From the NCBI GenBank assembly GCA_944376235.1, contig CALWCA010000004.1, positions 1-64,000 of the forward strand: a DNA stretch of 64,000 bases. The letters run 5' to 3'. Shown in pieces: positions 34,478 through 42,582 of this stretch. How positions within the stretch are numbered: position 1 is the stretch's first letter; each line of letters begins with the position of its first letter. Under the pieces are notes generated by a model. The model did no database searches. It had not been told where the DNA came from and saw nothing but the letters and a program-made list of their open reading frames with translations. The DNA is from an uncultured Clostridia bacterium (lineage in GTDB: Bacteria > Bacillota > Clostridia > Oscillospirales > Feifaniaceae). The position numbers were made by a program, and so were the translations under genes.

Positions 34478-34591
34478 GCCCCGCCGGGAGGGGCGGCCCT
34501 GCCGCCCCGGGCGCAGGCGGTGTCTCGGCGCCAGAGCGCCGCAGACACCGCCTGCGAATTTTTTGCCGCAGGCAAAAAAGCCCGGCGGGGC
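34478..34591 (+). repeat. cloverleaf-like palindromic element, copy C
   Basis: Closing stem gccccgccggg (34478-34488) / cccggcggggc (34581-34591), with one more pair outside it. Hairpin 1 is ggggcggc / gccgcccc (34490-34508). Hairpin 2 is cgcaggcggtgtct / agacaccgcctgcg (34512-34556), extended by an inner cggcgc / gcgccg stem. Hairpin 3 is ttttttgcc / ggcaaaaaa (34559-34579). As in copy B, GCGAATTTT joins hairpins 2 and 3. It lies downstream of the minus-strand DUF5131 gene. Confidence 0.85.
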
Positions 34592-34721
34592 GCAGAGAGG
34601 GCTCCCTGCAAAGGGGAAACCCCGGCGGCATTGGGGCAAGGCGGGGATGCTTTTGGGAAAGGGCGCAGGGGGGCAAAAAGGCAGGGGATTTTTAAAGCCG
34701 CGCCCGCCCGAAAAGGGGCAC

Positions 34722-35453
34722 TTAGCGCGACTGCGGCAAAAAGTCGAGGCCGGCCTTTTGAGCCTGCTCGTGCTGAAGGGGGCGGGGAATGCGGTAGAGA
34801 CGCCCGTCTTTGACAAAGTTTGCCCCCGTTTGCCGGAAGACAAAGGGCACGCCGGCCTCCACGGCCTGCCGGCGCAGGCCGAGCACCCAGTCAAAGTGGC
34901 AGGGCCGGGCCTGAGGGCCCGACTCCCCGCCCACCGAGAGCTGCTCGATTCCCCGGGTCAGATAGGCTGAAAGCTCAATTTTTTCAAGCAGGGGCTCGCA
35001 CACGATATGGCGGTGCGCGATGGGGGAGGCCAGGAAAATAGGCAGCCGGAAGTCTGCGCGGTCCTGGTTTTCCACCGTGCAGGCGATGGTGACGTGCTCA
35101 TATCCCGTCCCCCAGTCGAGCGGCAGGTTGACAGGCAGCCGTTCAATGCGTTTTGTGACAAAGAAAAAACGCAAATCGGGCCGTGCACGGATCATCTCCC
35201 AGGCTTCTATACGCCAGTCGTCGGCCTCCTCGAGCAAAAAGTCGGAGGTGAAGCAGGTGTAGACGGTGCTGCCCGAAGGGATACGGTAGGCGCCACTGCG
35301 CGCCCGGGCTACAGGCAAGCGGAAGCTGGAGGTTTTGGCGGGAACGGAGGGGTCTCGCCCGTAGCGGGCGTCGCCCCGGTAGACATAGCAGTGCTCACAG
35401 CCGGCACTGATTTTGTGGCAGCCGTGCCACGGATTCCAGGAGACAGACGGCAT
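34722..35453 (-). CDS. DUF5131 (phage Gp37/Gp68 family) protein
   Basis: Protein of 243 residues starting PSVSWNPWHGCHKISAGC with Cys12, Cys19 and Cys22 (GCEHCY), an arrangement that suggests a metal or iron-sulfur site. Further conserved patches are FTSDFLLEEADDWR, FFVTKRIERL, SVGGESGPQARPC and FRQTGANF. The family was named from phage genes but is widespread in bacterial chromosomes, and its biochemical role is unknown. There are no other phage genes nearby, so it is not evidence of a prophage. Confidence 0.82.
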   Translation of the reverse strand: MPSVSWNPWHGCHKISAGCEHCYVYRGDARYGRDPSVPAKTSSFRLPVARARSGAYRIPSGSTVYTCFTSDFLLEEADDWRIEAWEMIRARPDLRFFFVTKRIERLPVNLPLDWGTGYEHVTIACTVENQDRADFRLPIFLASPIAHRHIVCEPLLEKIELSAYLTRGIEQLSVGGESGPQARPCHFDWVLGLRRQAVEAGVPFVFRQTGANFVKDGRLYRIPRPLQHEQAQKAGLDFLPQSR

Positions 35454-35621
35454 GCTGTGTACCTCCTTACGGGGAAAATGCCGCAGCCCGCCCGGCGGGC
35501 AGGGCGCGCGCGCCGGCCTGCTGTGTCAGGGGAGAAAAGTGGAGGACGCGCGGCGCGAGGGGGCTTTTGGAAGGTATCCGACGGGAGCCTGCGGGCAGAG
35601 TGTACGGCGGGGTTTCGGCCG

Positions 35622-35658
35622 AGAAAAAAGCTCTCCGGGCAAAAGGGCCCGGAGAGCG
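35622..35658 (-). terminator. intrinsic terminator of gltX
   Basis: On the minus strand gctctccgggc-ccttttg-cccggagagc is followed by TTTTTTCTC, about 10 bases after the stop codon. Confidence 0.9.
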
Positions 35659-35668
35659 GCAAAGCGGG

Positions 35669-37117
35669 TTAGGAGAGCAGCGCAATGCCGTGCCTGACGC
35701 GCTCTAGGCTTTGCTCTTTGCCCAGCAGCAGCGCAAGCTCGATGCCGCCGCCCGGCGTAAAGGCCTTGCCAGACAGCGCCACGCGCAGGGGCCACAGCAC
35801 CACGCCGTTTTTGACTCCCATTTTTTCAATCAGGGTAAAGAGAGCGTCGTGCAGGCTCTCCTGCGTCCAGTCGTCAACCGACTCCAAAACCGGCAAAATG
35901 GCCTGCAGGGAGGCAAGGGAGTTTTCGCAGTCGGTCTTCATCTTCTTATGGCAGTAGAGGGCGGTGTCATACTCGGGCAGCTTGTCGAGGAAGTCGACCT
36001 GCTCGGGAATTTCCGACAGGAGCTCACAGCGCGGCTGCAACAGGGCGGCCACGGCGCGCTTGTCGATGCTGTCGGAGTGAATGCCCTGGTCAAGCCAGGG
36101 CCTGGCCATGTCGTAAAAGGCTTCAGGCGACAGGCGGCGGATATATTCTCCGTTGAGCCAGCGCAGCTTATTGGTGTCGAAAATGGAGGGAGACTTGGAG
36201 ATGCCCGAAATGTCAAAGGCCTGCACCAGCTCGGGCAGCGTGAAGACCTCCTGCTCCCCGCCGGGGCTCCAGCCCAGCAGGGCGATATAGTTGAGCACGG
36301 CCTCCTTGAGGTAGCCGGCTGCGACCAGATCCTCGTAAGAGGCGTCCCCGTTGCGCTTGGACAGCTTGGTGTGGGCGTCCTTCATGACGGGCGGGCAGTG
36401 GACATACACCGGGATTTCCCACCCGAAGGCCTCGTAGAGCAGGTTGTATTTGGGTGTGGAGGAGAGGTATTCGGTGCCGCGCACGACGTGGGTGATGCCC
36501 ATGAGGTGGTCGTCGACCACGTTGGCAAAGTTGTAGGTGGGAAGCCCGTCGCTCTTGAGCAAAATGTTGTCGTCAAGCGAATCGTTGGGCGTGGAGACGG
36601 TGCCGAACACCGCATCCTCAAACACCGTGACGCCGCCCTCCGGAATCTTCTGACGGATGACGTAGGGCACGCCGTCGCGCAGCTTTTGCTCCACTTCCTC
36701 CCTGGAGAGGTTGCGGCAGTGCCCGTCGTATTTGGAGGGCATCTTGGAGGCCTCCTGCACCAGACGCAGCTCGTCGAGCCGCTCCTTGTCGCAAAAGCAG
36801 TAGTAGGCGGCGCCCTTTTCCACCAGCTCAAGGGCATATTTTTTATAGATGTCCTTGCGCTGGCTTTGGATATACGGCCCGCAGGGTCCGCCGATGTCGG
36901 GTCCCTCGTCGTGCACCAGCCCGGTCTCGGCCAGCGTCCTATAGATGATGTCCACGGCGCCCTCCACCTGCCGCTCCTGGTCGGTATCTTCAATGCGCAG
37001 GATAAAGGTGCCGTTGTTTTTCTTAGCCAGCAGATAGGCATACAGCGCGGTGCGCAGGTTGCCCACATGCATATACCCCGTGGGGCTGGGGGCAAAGCGG
37101 GTTCGGATGGTGCGCAT
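35669..37117 (-). CDS. gltX: glutamyl-tRNA synthetase
   Basis: Class I aminoacyl-tRNA synthetase of 482 residues that charges tRNA-Glu. The HIGH-type signature is [15 protein letters not shown] at the N-terminus, and the KMSKS-type loop is [22 protein letters not shown] and [20 protein letters not shown] are typical for GltX. The length is normal. The promoter at 37238-37266 and the terminator at 35622-35658 make it a single-gene unit, transcribed away from the adjacent tRNA-Ser genes. Confidence 0.96.
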   Translation of the reverse strand: MRTIRTRFAPSPTGYMHVGNLRTALYAYLLAKKNNGTFILRIEDTDQERQVEGAVDIIYRTLAETGLVHDEGPDIGGPCGPYIQSQRKDIYKKYALELVEKGAAYYCFCDKERLDELRLVQEASKMPSKYDGHCRNLSREEVEQKLRDGVPYVIRQKIPEGGVTVFEDAVFGTVSTPNDSLDDNILLKSDGLPTYNFANVVDDHLMGITHVVRGTEYLSSTPKYNLLYEAFGWEIPVYVHCPPVMKDAHTKLSKRNGDASYEDLVAAGYLKEAVLNYIALLGWSPGGEQEVFTLPELVQAFDISGISKSPSIFDTNKLRWLNGEYIRRLSPEAFYDMARPWLDQGIHSDSIDKRAVAALLQPRCELLSEIPEQVDFLDKLPEYDTALYCHKKMKTDCENSLASLQAILPVLESVDDWTQESLHDALFTLIEKMGVKNGVVLWPLRVALSGKAFTPGGGIELALLLGKEQSLERVRHGIALLS

Positions 37118-37237
37118 GGTTTCACGTCCTTTCTTGGAAACAAAAAAATATGGGAAAACGCCCGGCGCGAGGGCGCGGCATCTGTCAAAAAAACGAGGGC
37201 GGACGGAGAGGAAAATCCGGCGTGCCCTTTTGGCTCT

Positions 37238-37266
37238 ATTGTACTAGACGGGTCAAAGGTTGTCAA
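37238..37266 (-). promoter_or_regulatory. promoter of gltX
   Basis: On the minus strand TTGACA (37261-37266) and TACAAT (37238-37243) are 17 bases apart. Confidence 0.85.
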
Positions 37267-37276
37267 CGAAAAACGA

Positions 37277-37305
37277 TTGACAAACAGATGCCGAGATGCT
37301 AAACT
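37277..37305 (+). promoter_or_regulatory. promoter of the tRNA-Ser genes
   Basis: TTGACA (37277-37282) and TAAACT (37300-37305) are 17 bases apart. Its -35 lies only ten bases from that of the divergent gltX promoter. Confidence 0.85.
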
Positions 37306-37361
37306 ATATAAGCACTGAACCGGCCCGCGCGCCAAGAACGCGGCCGCTTCACCCGATAAAG

Positions 37362-37449
37362 GGAGAGATGTCCGAGCGGTTTAAGGAGCTGGTCTTGAAA
37401 ACCAGTGACCCCAAAAGGGCCGTGGGTTCGAATCCCACTCTCTCCGCCA
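37362..37449 (+). tRNA. tRNA-Ser (anticodon TGA)
   Basis: The acceptor arm GGAGAGA pairs with TCTCTCC before GCCA. The anticodon loop is CTTGAAA with TGA at 37396-37398. A long variable arm and the GTTCGAATC T-loop are present, as expected for class II tRNA-Ser. CCA is encoded. Confidence 0.96.
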
Positions 37450-37573
37450 GCGCATCAGGACACTCCGGGGGAAGTCTCGCGTATGGCTGCTTTGTCGAGC
37501 CGTTGGAAAGCAACCCTGAAAGCGAGCTCTGCCGGCAGAGATTCTTTAGCTTATAGATTTTTGATACAGGCAA

Positions 37574-37598
37574 GACCCGTGCTGCGGGTCATTTGTTT
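37574..37598 (+). terminator. weak terminator-like hairpin between the two tRNA genes
   Basis: gacccg / cgggtc with a five-base loop is followed by ATTTGTTT. It could be partial termination or a processing site. Confidence 0.4.
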
Positions 37599-37605
37599 CG
37601 ACCAT

Positions 37606-37697
37606 GGAGAAGTACTCAAGTTGGCCGAAGAGGCGCCCCTGCTAAGGGTGTAGGTCGGGAAACCGGCGCGCGGGTTCAAATCCCGCCTTCTCCGCCA
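37606..37697 (+). tRNA. tRNA-Ser (anticodon GCT)
   Basis: GGAGAAG pairs with CTTCTCC before GCCA. The anticodon loop CTGCTAA gives GCT at 37641-37643. The long variable arm contains gtcgggaaaccggc, and GGTTCAAATCC forms the T arm. CCA is encoded. Confidence 0.95.
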
Positions 37698-37698
37698 G

Positions 37699-37737
37699 GC
37701 CGGAGCAAGCGATTTGTCGCTTGCTCCGGCTTTTTTC
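37699..37737 (+). terminator. intrinsic terminator of the tRNA-Ser genes
   Basis: gccggagcaagcga / tcgcttgctccggc is followed by TTTTTT directly after the second tRNA. Confidence 0.92.
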
Positions 37738-37902
37738 AGGGCCGATGGGGTTTTTGGCAGCTTTGGATTTTGCAAGACCGCCTGCGCAAAAGCGGCTGTG
37801 GCTGCTGCGGGGCGGGGACCGCAGGGGCCCATCCGATATTTCCATGAGAGCATCGGCGCGTTTTGCCGGAAAAAGACGGCGCCCTGCCGAAGGAAGGCCC
37901 TT

Positions 37903-37943
37903 GTCAAAGAAGGCGCCGCGGGAATGCTCCGCAGCGCCTTCTG
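37903..37943 (-). terminator. terminator-like hairpin after the ATC hydrolase-like gene
   Basis: agaaggcgc / gcgccttct with an inner gcgg/ccgc pair lies about 100 bases beyond the stop codon; TTTGAC follows on the minus strand. The rest of the 37738-38043 gap shows nothing recognisable. Confidence 0.5.
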
Positions 37944-38043
37944 TATTTGCCGCTTTTTGGGTCAAAATCAAGCTGGATAAGGGGCCTGCCGCATGTACGG
38001 TGCCGACCCTCTCAGGCTGTTGCATTATTATGTCCGCTTGTTT

Positions 38044-38733
38044 CTAGCAGACGTTGAAATTGGTGTCGCGGTAGGAGAGCAAAGTATCGGCCATTTCGCT
38101 GCCGTATTCCCTAGTGAAGTCGGCCAGGACCTGAGCGTTGATCTGCTCGCCCTCGGCCCCGAAGATGGCGCGCGTCACCTCGCTGTATGCAAAGTAGGAG
38201 TGGGCGCAGTGGTACTCAAAGGGCTTGGTGTATTCCATTTTCTTTTTTGTATTTGAGTTTTCAGACAGGCCCGCATTTCGCACGATGTGAATGCAGCAGT
38301 CGCTCTTGTGCAGCGTCTGGGGCACCTCGTAGACCAGATAAGGGTTAAAGCCACGGCAGATGGAATTGTCAAGGTGCTGGCAGTATTCATGCCCCGCTTC
38401 CACAAGGCCCATCTCGGCAAACTGGGCATGCCAGGGACACTTGGTGATTTTCACCATGTAATCAGGCGACAGCGACATCAGCTCCGACTGGTTGGCGTCG
38501 CCCTGATCGACAATTTCGGGGGTGTTAACCCACTCGCCGTATTGGCAGTAGACCTCATAGGTCAGGGGCTTGCCGTCGCGAATGGCGCGCTGTGCCATGC
38601 GCCGCCCGCGCTGCTCGGCATAATGCTGCGTGGCGTGGACAAAGGCAAGACGGCCTCTTTCGCCAAAGCTCTCGGTCAGGTGAGTATAGAATTTTGCTGC
38701 GAGAAAGGCGTGTACTTTTTCGTTAAATCCCAT
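38044..38733 (-). CDS. L-2-amino-thiazoline-4-carboxylic acid hydrolase-like protein
   Basis: Protein of 229 residues resembling the ATC-hydrolase family (pfam14196), known from pseudomonads that make cysteine from 2-aminothiazoline-4-carboxylate. Family-like patches are ITKCPWHAQFAEMGLVEAG, HEYCQHLDNSICRGFNPYL and a KSDCCIHIVR segment. In Clostridia the family is common and the real substrate is unknown. The ATG at 38733 follows a GGGGG ribosome site; longer in-frame readings lack one. Monocistronic, convergent with the tRNA genes. Confidence 0.7.
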   Translation of the reverse strand: MGFNEKVHAFLAAKFYTHLTESFGERGRLAFVHATQHYAEQRGRRMAQRAIRDGKPLTYEVYCQYGEWVNTPEIVDQGDANQSELMSLSPDYMVKITKCPWHAQFAEMGLVEAGHEYCQHLDNSICRGFNPYLVYEVPQTLHKSDCCIHIVRNAGLSENSNTKKKMEYTKPFEYHCAHSYFAYSEVTRAIFGAEGEQINAQVLADFTREYGSEMADTLLSYRDTNFNVC

Positions 38734-38989
38734 AAAAGTTCCCCCGTTTCTTTTTTCACCGATACCGGCCGGGAGCAAGGTTTCCGGCCATGGCAGGATC
38801 TTACTGTCATTATACTTTGTATGGCCGGCCGGCGCAAGATGCACTTTGCGGAAAAGCCGCCCGATGGGGATGTGTGCCGGCGCTTAGAACAAAACGCGAT
38901 TTTGCTTTCAACGGTTGCGTGGCACATGCCCGGTATGATACACTTACCTTAATTCAAGATAGCAATGAAAGGAAAAATGAGGAAAATTG

Positions 38990-40231
38990 ATGGATTACGA
39001 TACAGAACACAGGCAGCCGGAGAATGCGCCCCGGGAGACGGAGTTTGACGCTTTGCCCATTTCCCCTGAAGTGAAGCGGGCCATTGCCCAGATGGGCTTT
39101 TCGGTGATGACACAGGTGCAGCGCGCCGCGCTGCCCGTTTTGCTGGAGGGCAGGGAAGTGATTGCCAAGGCGCCAACGGGCACGGGAAAGACCTGCGCTT
39201 TCGGCATTCCCATCATTGAGAGCATCGAGGAGGGGGAGCAGAAGGTGCGCGCCCTCATTTTGGCGCCCACGCGGGAGCTGGCCGTTCAGATTACGCAGGA
39301 GCTGCGGGCGCTGGCGCGCTTTAAGCCCGATCTTCGCATTGTGACGCTGTATGGCGGACAGCCCATTGACCGGCAGATTGCCGCGCTCAAGCGCCGGCCT
39401 CAAATTGTGGTGGCAACGCCGGGCCGTCTGCTCGACCACTACAATCGCCGCACCGTCCGGCTTGACGCCGTGCGGCGCGTGGTGCTCGACGAGTGCGACG
39501 AGATGCTCAACATGGGCTTTTACAAGGACGTGCGCAAAATCATCGACAGGACCCCCAAAGATCGCAAGCTCGATTTGTTTTCAGCCACGCTCAGCCGGGA
39601 GGTGCTCGACATCTCGTGGCTTTACCAGCGCGATGCCGAGGAAATCCTGGTCGAGAGGACCGAGCAGTCAAAGCCAAAGATTGCCCAGTATTATCTGGAG
39701 AGTGTGGGCAGCCAGAAGGTGGCGGACTGCGAGCGGCTGATCCGGCAGGGGAAGTACGGGCGCGTGATGATTTTCTGCAATACCAAGCATATGGCCGACA
39801 GCCTGAGCCAGATGCTCAAAAAAAGAGGCCTCAATTGTGACTGCCTGCACGGCGACATGCGCCAGAGCCTGCGCAATCAGGTGATGGGGGCCTTCCGTGA
39901 CGGCAGCCTGGCCGTGCTTATCGCCACCGACGTGGCGGCACGCGGCATCGACGTGGACGATGTGGACGCCGTGATCAACTACGACGTGCCCGACGAAAAC
40001 GCCTTTTATCTGCACCGCATCGGACGCACGGCGCGCGCCGGCAAGGAGGGTGTGGCCTACACGCTTTACGCGCCCGACCAGGCGTCGCGCCTCAAGGAGG
40101 TGCTGCGGCTGACCGGATCACAGGCAACGCAGGTGCGTTTTGACGGGTTTGGACGCCTGCAGGAGGTGGAGCAGCAAAAACGCGAGCCCATGCGCGCCCC
40201 CTCCCCGCCCAAGCTGCGCAGAAACCGGTAA
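38990..40231 (+). CDS. DEAD-box family RNA helicase (with DECD box)
   Basis: ATP-dependent RNA helicase of 413 residues. In order: Q-motif region FSVMTQVQRAALP, Walker A APTGTGKT (61-68), PTRELAVQ, TPGRLLDHY, motif II as LDECDEMLNMGF (167-170 reads DECD, not DEAD), SAT, then ARGIDVDDV and HRIGRTARAG. The C-terminal extension is short and basic. DECD still keeps both acidic residues needed for ATP hydrolysis. Such helicases help ribosome assembly, cold adaptation or mRNA decay. ATG 38990 is used; a TTG one codon earlier is possible. Confidence 0.93.
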   Translation: MDYDTEHRQPENAPRETEFDALPISPEVKRAIAQMGFSVMTQVQRAALPVLLEGREVIAKAPTGTGKTCAFGIPIIESIEEGEQKVRALILAPTRELAVQITQELRALARFKPDLRIVTLYGGQPIDRQIAALKRRPQIVVATPGRLLDHYNRRTVRLDAVRRVVLDECDEMLNMGFYKDVRKIIDRTPKDRKLDLFSATLSREVLDISWLYQRDAEEILVERTEQSKPKIAQYYLESVGSQKVADCERLIRQGKYGRVMIFCNTKHMADSLSQMLKKRGLNCDCLHGDMRQSLRNQVMGAFRDGSLAVLIATDVAARGIDVDDVDAVINYDVPDENAFYLHRIGRTARAGKEGVAYTLYAPDQASRLKEVLRLTGSQATQVRFDGFGRLQEVEQQKREPMRAPSPPKLRRNR

Positions 40232-40247
40232 AATGCACAAAATAAAG

Positions 40248-40302
40248 AAAAGGCTCCGGCCGCAGGTTCCATAGAGGGGAACTTGCGGCCGGAGCTTTTT
40301 TG
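40248..40302. terminator. strong terminator between convergent genes
   Basis: aaaaggctccggccgcag-ttcc pairs with ggaa-cttgcggccggagctttttt. A and T tracts on both sides let it serve both the helicase and the convergent DUF4015-like gene. Confidence 0.92.
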
Positions 40303-40376
40303 CAAAAAATGGAGGTGCGCACTGACAGGAGAAGGAAAGGCCAAACGCAGGCGAGGACGCCTGCGTTTGGCCGGGC

Positions 40377-41522
40377 TCAGTCAGGCCGGCACAAAATGCC
40401 GTTGAGCGACAGCGCCTCGCACAGCGACAGCGCCTGCTCGGCCGGGGCGTGCAGCAGCAGGGTGGCCTGCAGGGAGGCGGGCAGCAGAGAAAGCGACTGC
40501 CGCAGTGCCTCCTGCGCCATGCCGTCCGGCAGCGAGAGCACCACCGGCGGGGCGCCGTCCTCCCGGGAGAGCTGCTCCAGATAGGTCTGGCCCGAGGCGG
40601 CGGCATAGGCTTGATCCGTGAGGGCCTGATGGGGGACCTCCAACCAGAGCGCCGAGCCCAGCCCTTGCGCAGTGTCCTGCAGCCCGCCAAGGCACGAAAG
40701 CAACTGAGAAGCCTTGTCTGGAGCATCAGGGTAGTCAATGAGTGAGAGCTTGCCATAAGAGGGAAAGGCCAGATCCGACAGCAGTATGCAGTCGACCATG
40801 GGGCAGATTTCCTCAAGCAGCAGCGTAAGATAGGAGAGCGCCTGAGTGCGATAGGGGTCAAGGCTGCGCCGGTAGTTTCCGTCGAGAAAAGGAACGCCGC
40901 CCTCTACGCAGGTGCAGGCGTCAGGAAGGGCACCTGCCGCCAGATGGTCGAGAAAGGCGGAAAAGCGCCCGACCAGCAAAAGCCCGTTTTCACGGCACAG
41001 GATGCGCAGGGCCTCCAAATCAAAGGCATCTTCGGACATCGCCCTAGCGACTGCAGCGTTTTGCAGGGAGGATCGGTAGAGAATCTCCCCTCCCTGCTGC
41101 TTGAGATCCACCACAACGCCGGCCGCTCCGAGTTCGGCCGCCTCCCGTACGGCCGACGCCATGTCCTGCCGCACCCGCTCGGGGGAGAGCGTCAGCAGCA
41201 GCCCTTCAGGAAGGAGCCCTGCGGAATTTTCGGGCAGAGGGCTGTCCGAAGGGCCGTCGGAAGAGGTTTCCCCGTCGGACGAGGGAGCGTCGGACGAGGG
41301 AGCATCCGGCGGGGAGGGGGTGTTTGTGTTTGCCTCGTCGGCGGCAGGCTCCTCTTGCCCGTGCGTGGCCGTCAGATGGCTGACGGCCTCCCGGAAATTG
41401 GGGTCGGTGCGCCAGGAATACAGCAGGAAAAGTGCCGCCGGAAGAAGTATGGCGCACAAAATCCAGATCGGCCGCACGCGTTTTCTGCCGGTATAGCGAC
41501 GTGGGATGCTGTTTTTGGGCAT
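40377..41522 (-). CDS. membrane-anchored putative glycoside hydrolase-like protein (DUF4015-like)
   Basis: Protein of 381 residues with a single membrane helix at about 19-40 and a Ser/Pro/Asp-rich linker at about 60-100. The exported TIM-barrel-like domain begins near 115. GVVVDLKQQGGEILY and CILLSDLAFPSYGKLSLIDY fit the DUF4015/putative glycosidase pattern, but similarity is weak and catalytic residues cannot be assigned. The linker contains a short PSSDAPSSDGETSSDGPSDS repeat-like stretch. The ATG at 41522 follows GGAGG. Function is unknown. Confidence 0.55.
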   Translation of the reverse strand: MPKNSIPRRYTGRKRVRPIWILCAILLPAALFLLYSWRTDPNFREAVSHLTATHGQEEPAADEANTNTPSPPDAPSSDAPSSDGETSSDGPSDSPLPENSAGLLPEGLLLTLSPERVRQDMASAVREAAELGAAGVVVDLKQQGGEILYRSSLQNAAVARAMSEDAFDLEALRILCRENGLLLVGRFSAFLDHLAAGALPDACTCVEGGVPFLDGNYRRSLDPYRTQALSYLTLLLEEICPMVDCILLSDLAFPSYGKLSLIDYPDAPDKASQLLSCLGGLQDTAQGLGSALWLEVPHQALTDQAYAAASGQTYLEQLSREDGAPPVVLSLPDGMAQEALRQSLSLLPASLQATLLLHAPAEQALSLCEALSLNGILCRPD

Positions 41523-41903
41523 GGCTTACCTCCATAGATTGCTGAAAGCTGCTGAAAATTCCTGCCTTTATTATAGCGGGGTTTGTCCAGCGCCGCAACC
41601 ACGAAAAAAGGCTCTTTCCCGGTCAAAAGGCCGGGTTTCCCGGAGACAGGGGAGGGGGTGGGGCGGCGATCCCGGCATGTGCGATGGCTACAGGTTGTGG
41701 AATTGCAGGGGAATATTGGGCAAAGGGGCGCATTTTGTCCAAATTCCCCCAGCGCTGCCGTTTCTTGCCCCTTGCATCGGGGCGCGGGCTTCCGATACTC
41801 TAAAAAAGAACGGCCTCCCCCTGCGGCACGATGGCGCGGGAGACCACATATAGTATAAGGAAGCACGGATTTCTTTGCAGTACATGGGGAGAGGAGCGAT
41901 GAG

Positions 41904-42416
41904 ATGAAGATTGAGATGCTGTGCGAGAACAAGGTCAAGCTGATGCTGGAGGCGGAGGATTTAAGCTATTACGGCCTGACCTTTGAGGAGATTGACTATG
42001 AACGTCCCGCGACACAGAGGGCGTTTCGCGATATGATGAGCCGGGTTCGGCGCGACGTGGGGTTTTCGTCGGAAGGCTGCCGGCTTCTGGTGGAGGCCCG
42101 GCCTGCCGAGGGAGGAGGCTGCATTCTGGTTGTGACCAAGCAGCCCCTGCAGCGCAAGGGACGCAGCTCGGTCCGTAAGGCGGGAGAGGGTAAAAGCGTG
42201 TTTCGCTTTGAGCAGGTCGACGACCTGCTCGACGCCCTGAACGGCCTGAAAAGGGTTCGGGAGGAGGAGACCAGGCTTTACCGCATGGAGGGCTGTTATT
42301 ATGCAATGGTAAAAAACGACGGCAGCGCAGCCCGTCTGCTGCGGGAATTTGCAAGGGAATGCCCGTCGCGTACCGAAGGGCTGCTGGAGCAAAAGGGCGC
42401 TCCCATTGCACTTTGA
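41904..42416 (+). CDS. mecA: adaptor protein MecA-like
   Basis: MecA-family adaptor of 170 residues. The N-terminal part KIEMLCENKVKLMLEAEDL resembles the MecA target-binding domain, and the C-terminal half holds a RFEQVDDLLDALNGL stretch as in the ClpC-binding domain. In Bacillus MecA hands ComK and other proteins to ClpCP. The protein is shorter than Bacillus MecA because the acidic linker between the two domains is reduced. A terminator follows. No competence gene is adjacent. Confidence 0.82.
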   Translation: MKIEMLCENKVKLMLEAEDLSYYGLTFEEIDYERPATQRAFRDMMSRVRRDVGFSSEGCRLLVEARPAEGGGCILVVTKQPLQRKGRSSVRKAGEGKSVFRFEQVDDLLDALNGLKRVREEETRLYRMEGCYYAMVKNDGSAARLLREFARECPSRTEGLLEQKGAPIAL

Positions 42417-42429
42417 AAGAATCGGAGCA

Positions 42430-42471
42430 TGAAAAAGGCACGAAGGAGCTCTCTTCGCGCCTTTTTCATGT
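42430..42471 (+). terminator. intrinsic terminator of mecA
   Basis: aaaaaggc-cgaag / cttcg-gccttttt with one mismatched position lies 14 bases after the stop codon. Confidence 0.82.
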
Positions 42472-42582
42472 AAAAAAAGAAGCACCTCTGAGGAAAGGTG
42501 CCCCGGGGAAACGCAAGCGTCATGGCTCCCATGACGGCGAAGGGACATAAAGAAATGACGGGATTGAAGTTGTAAAAGATTG

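Noticed and set aside
34722-35453. DUF5131 gene as evidence of a prophage
   Set aside because: The family name refers to phage genes, but no integrase, terminase, capsid or attachment site is nearby.
37450-37605. A third tRNA between the two serine tRNAs
   Set aside because: No acceptor/T-arm pairing is present; only a small terminator-like hairpin is found.
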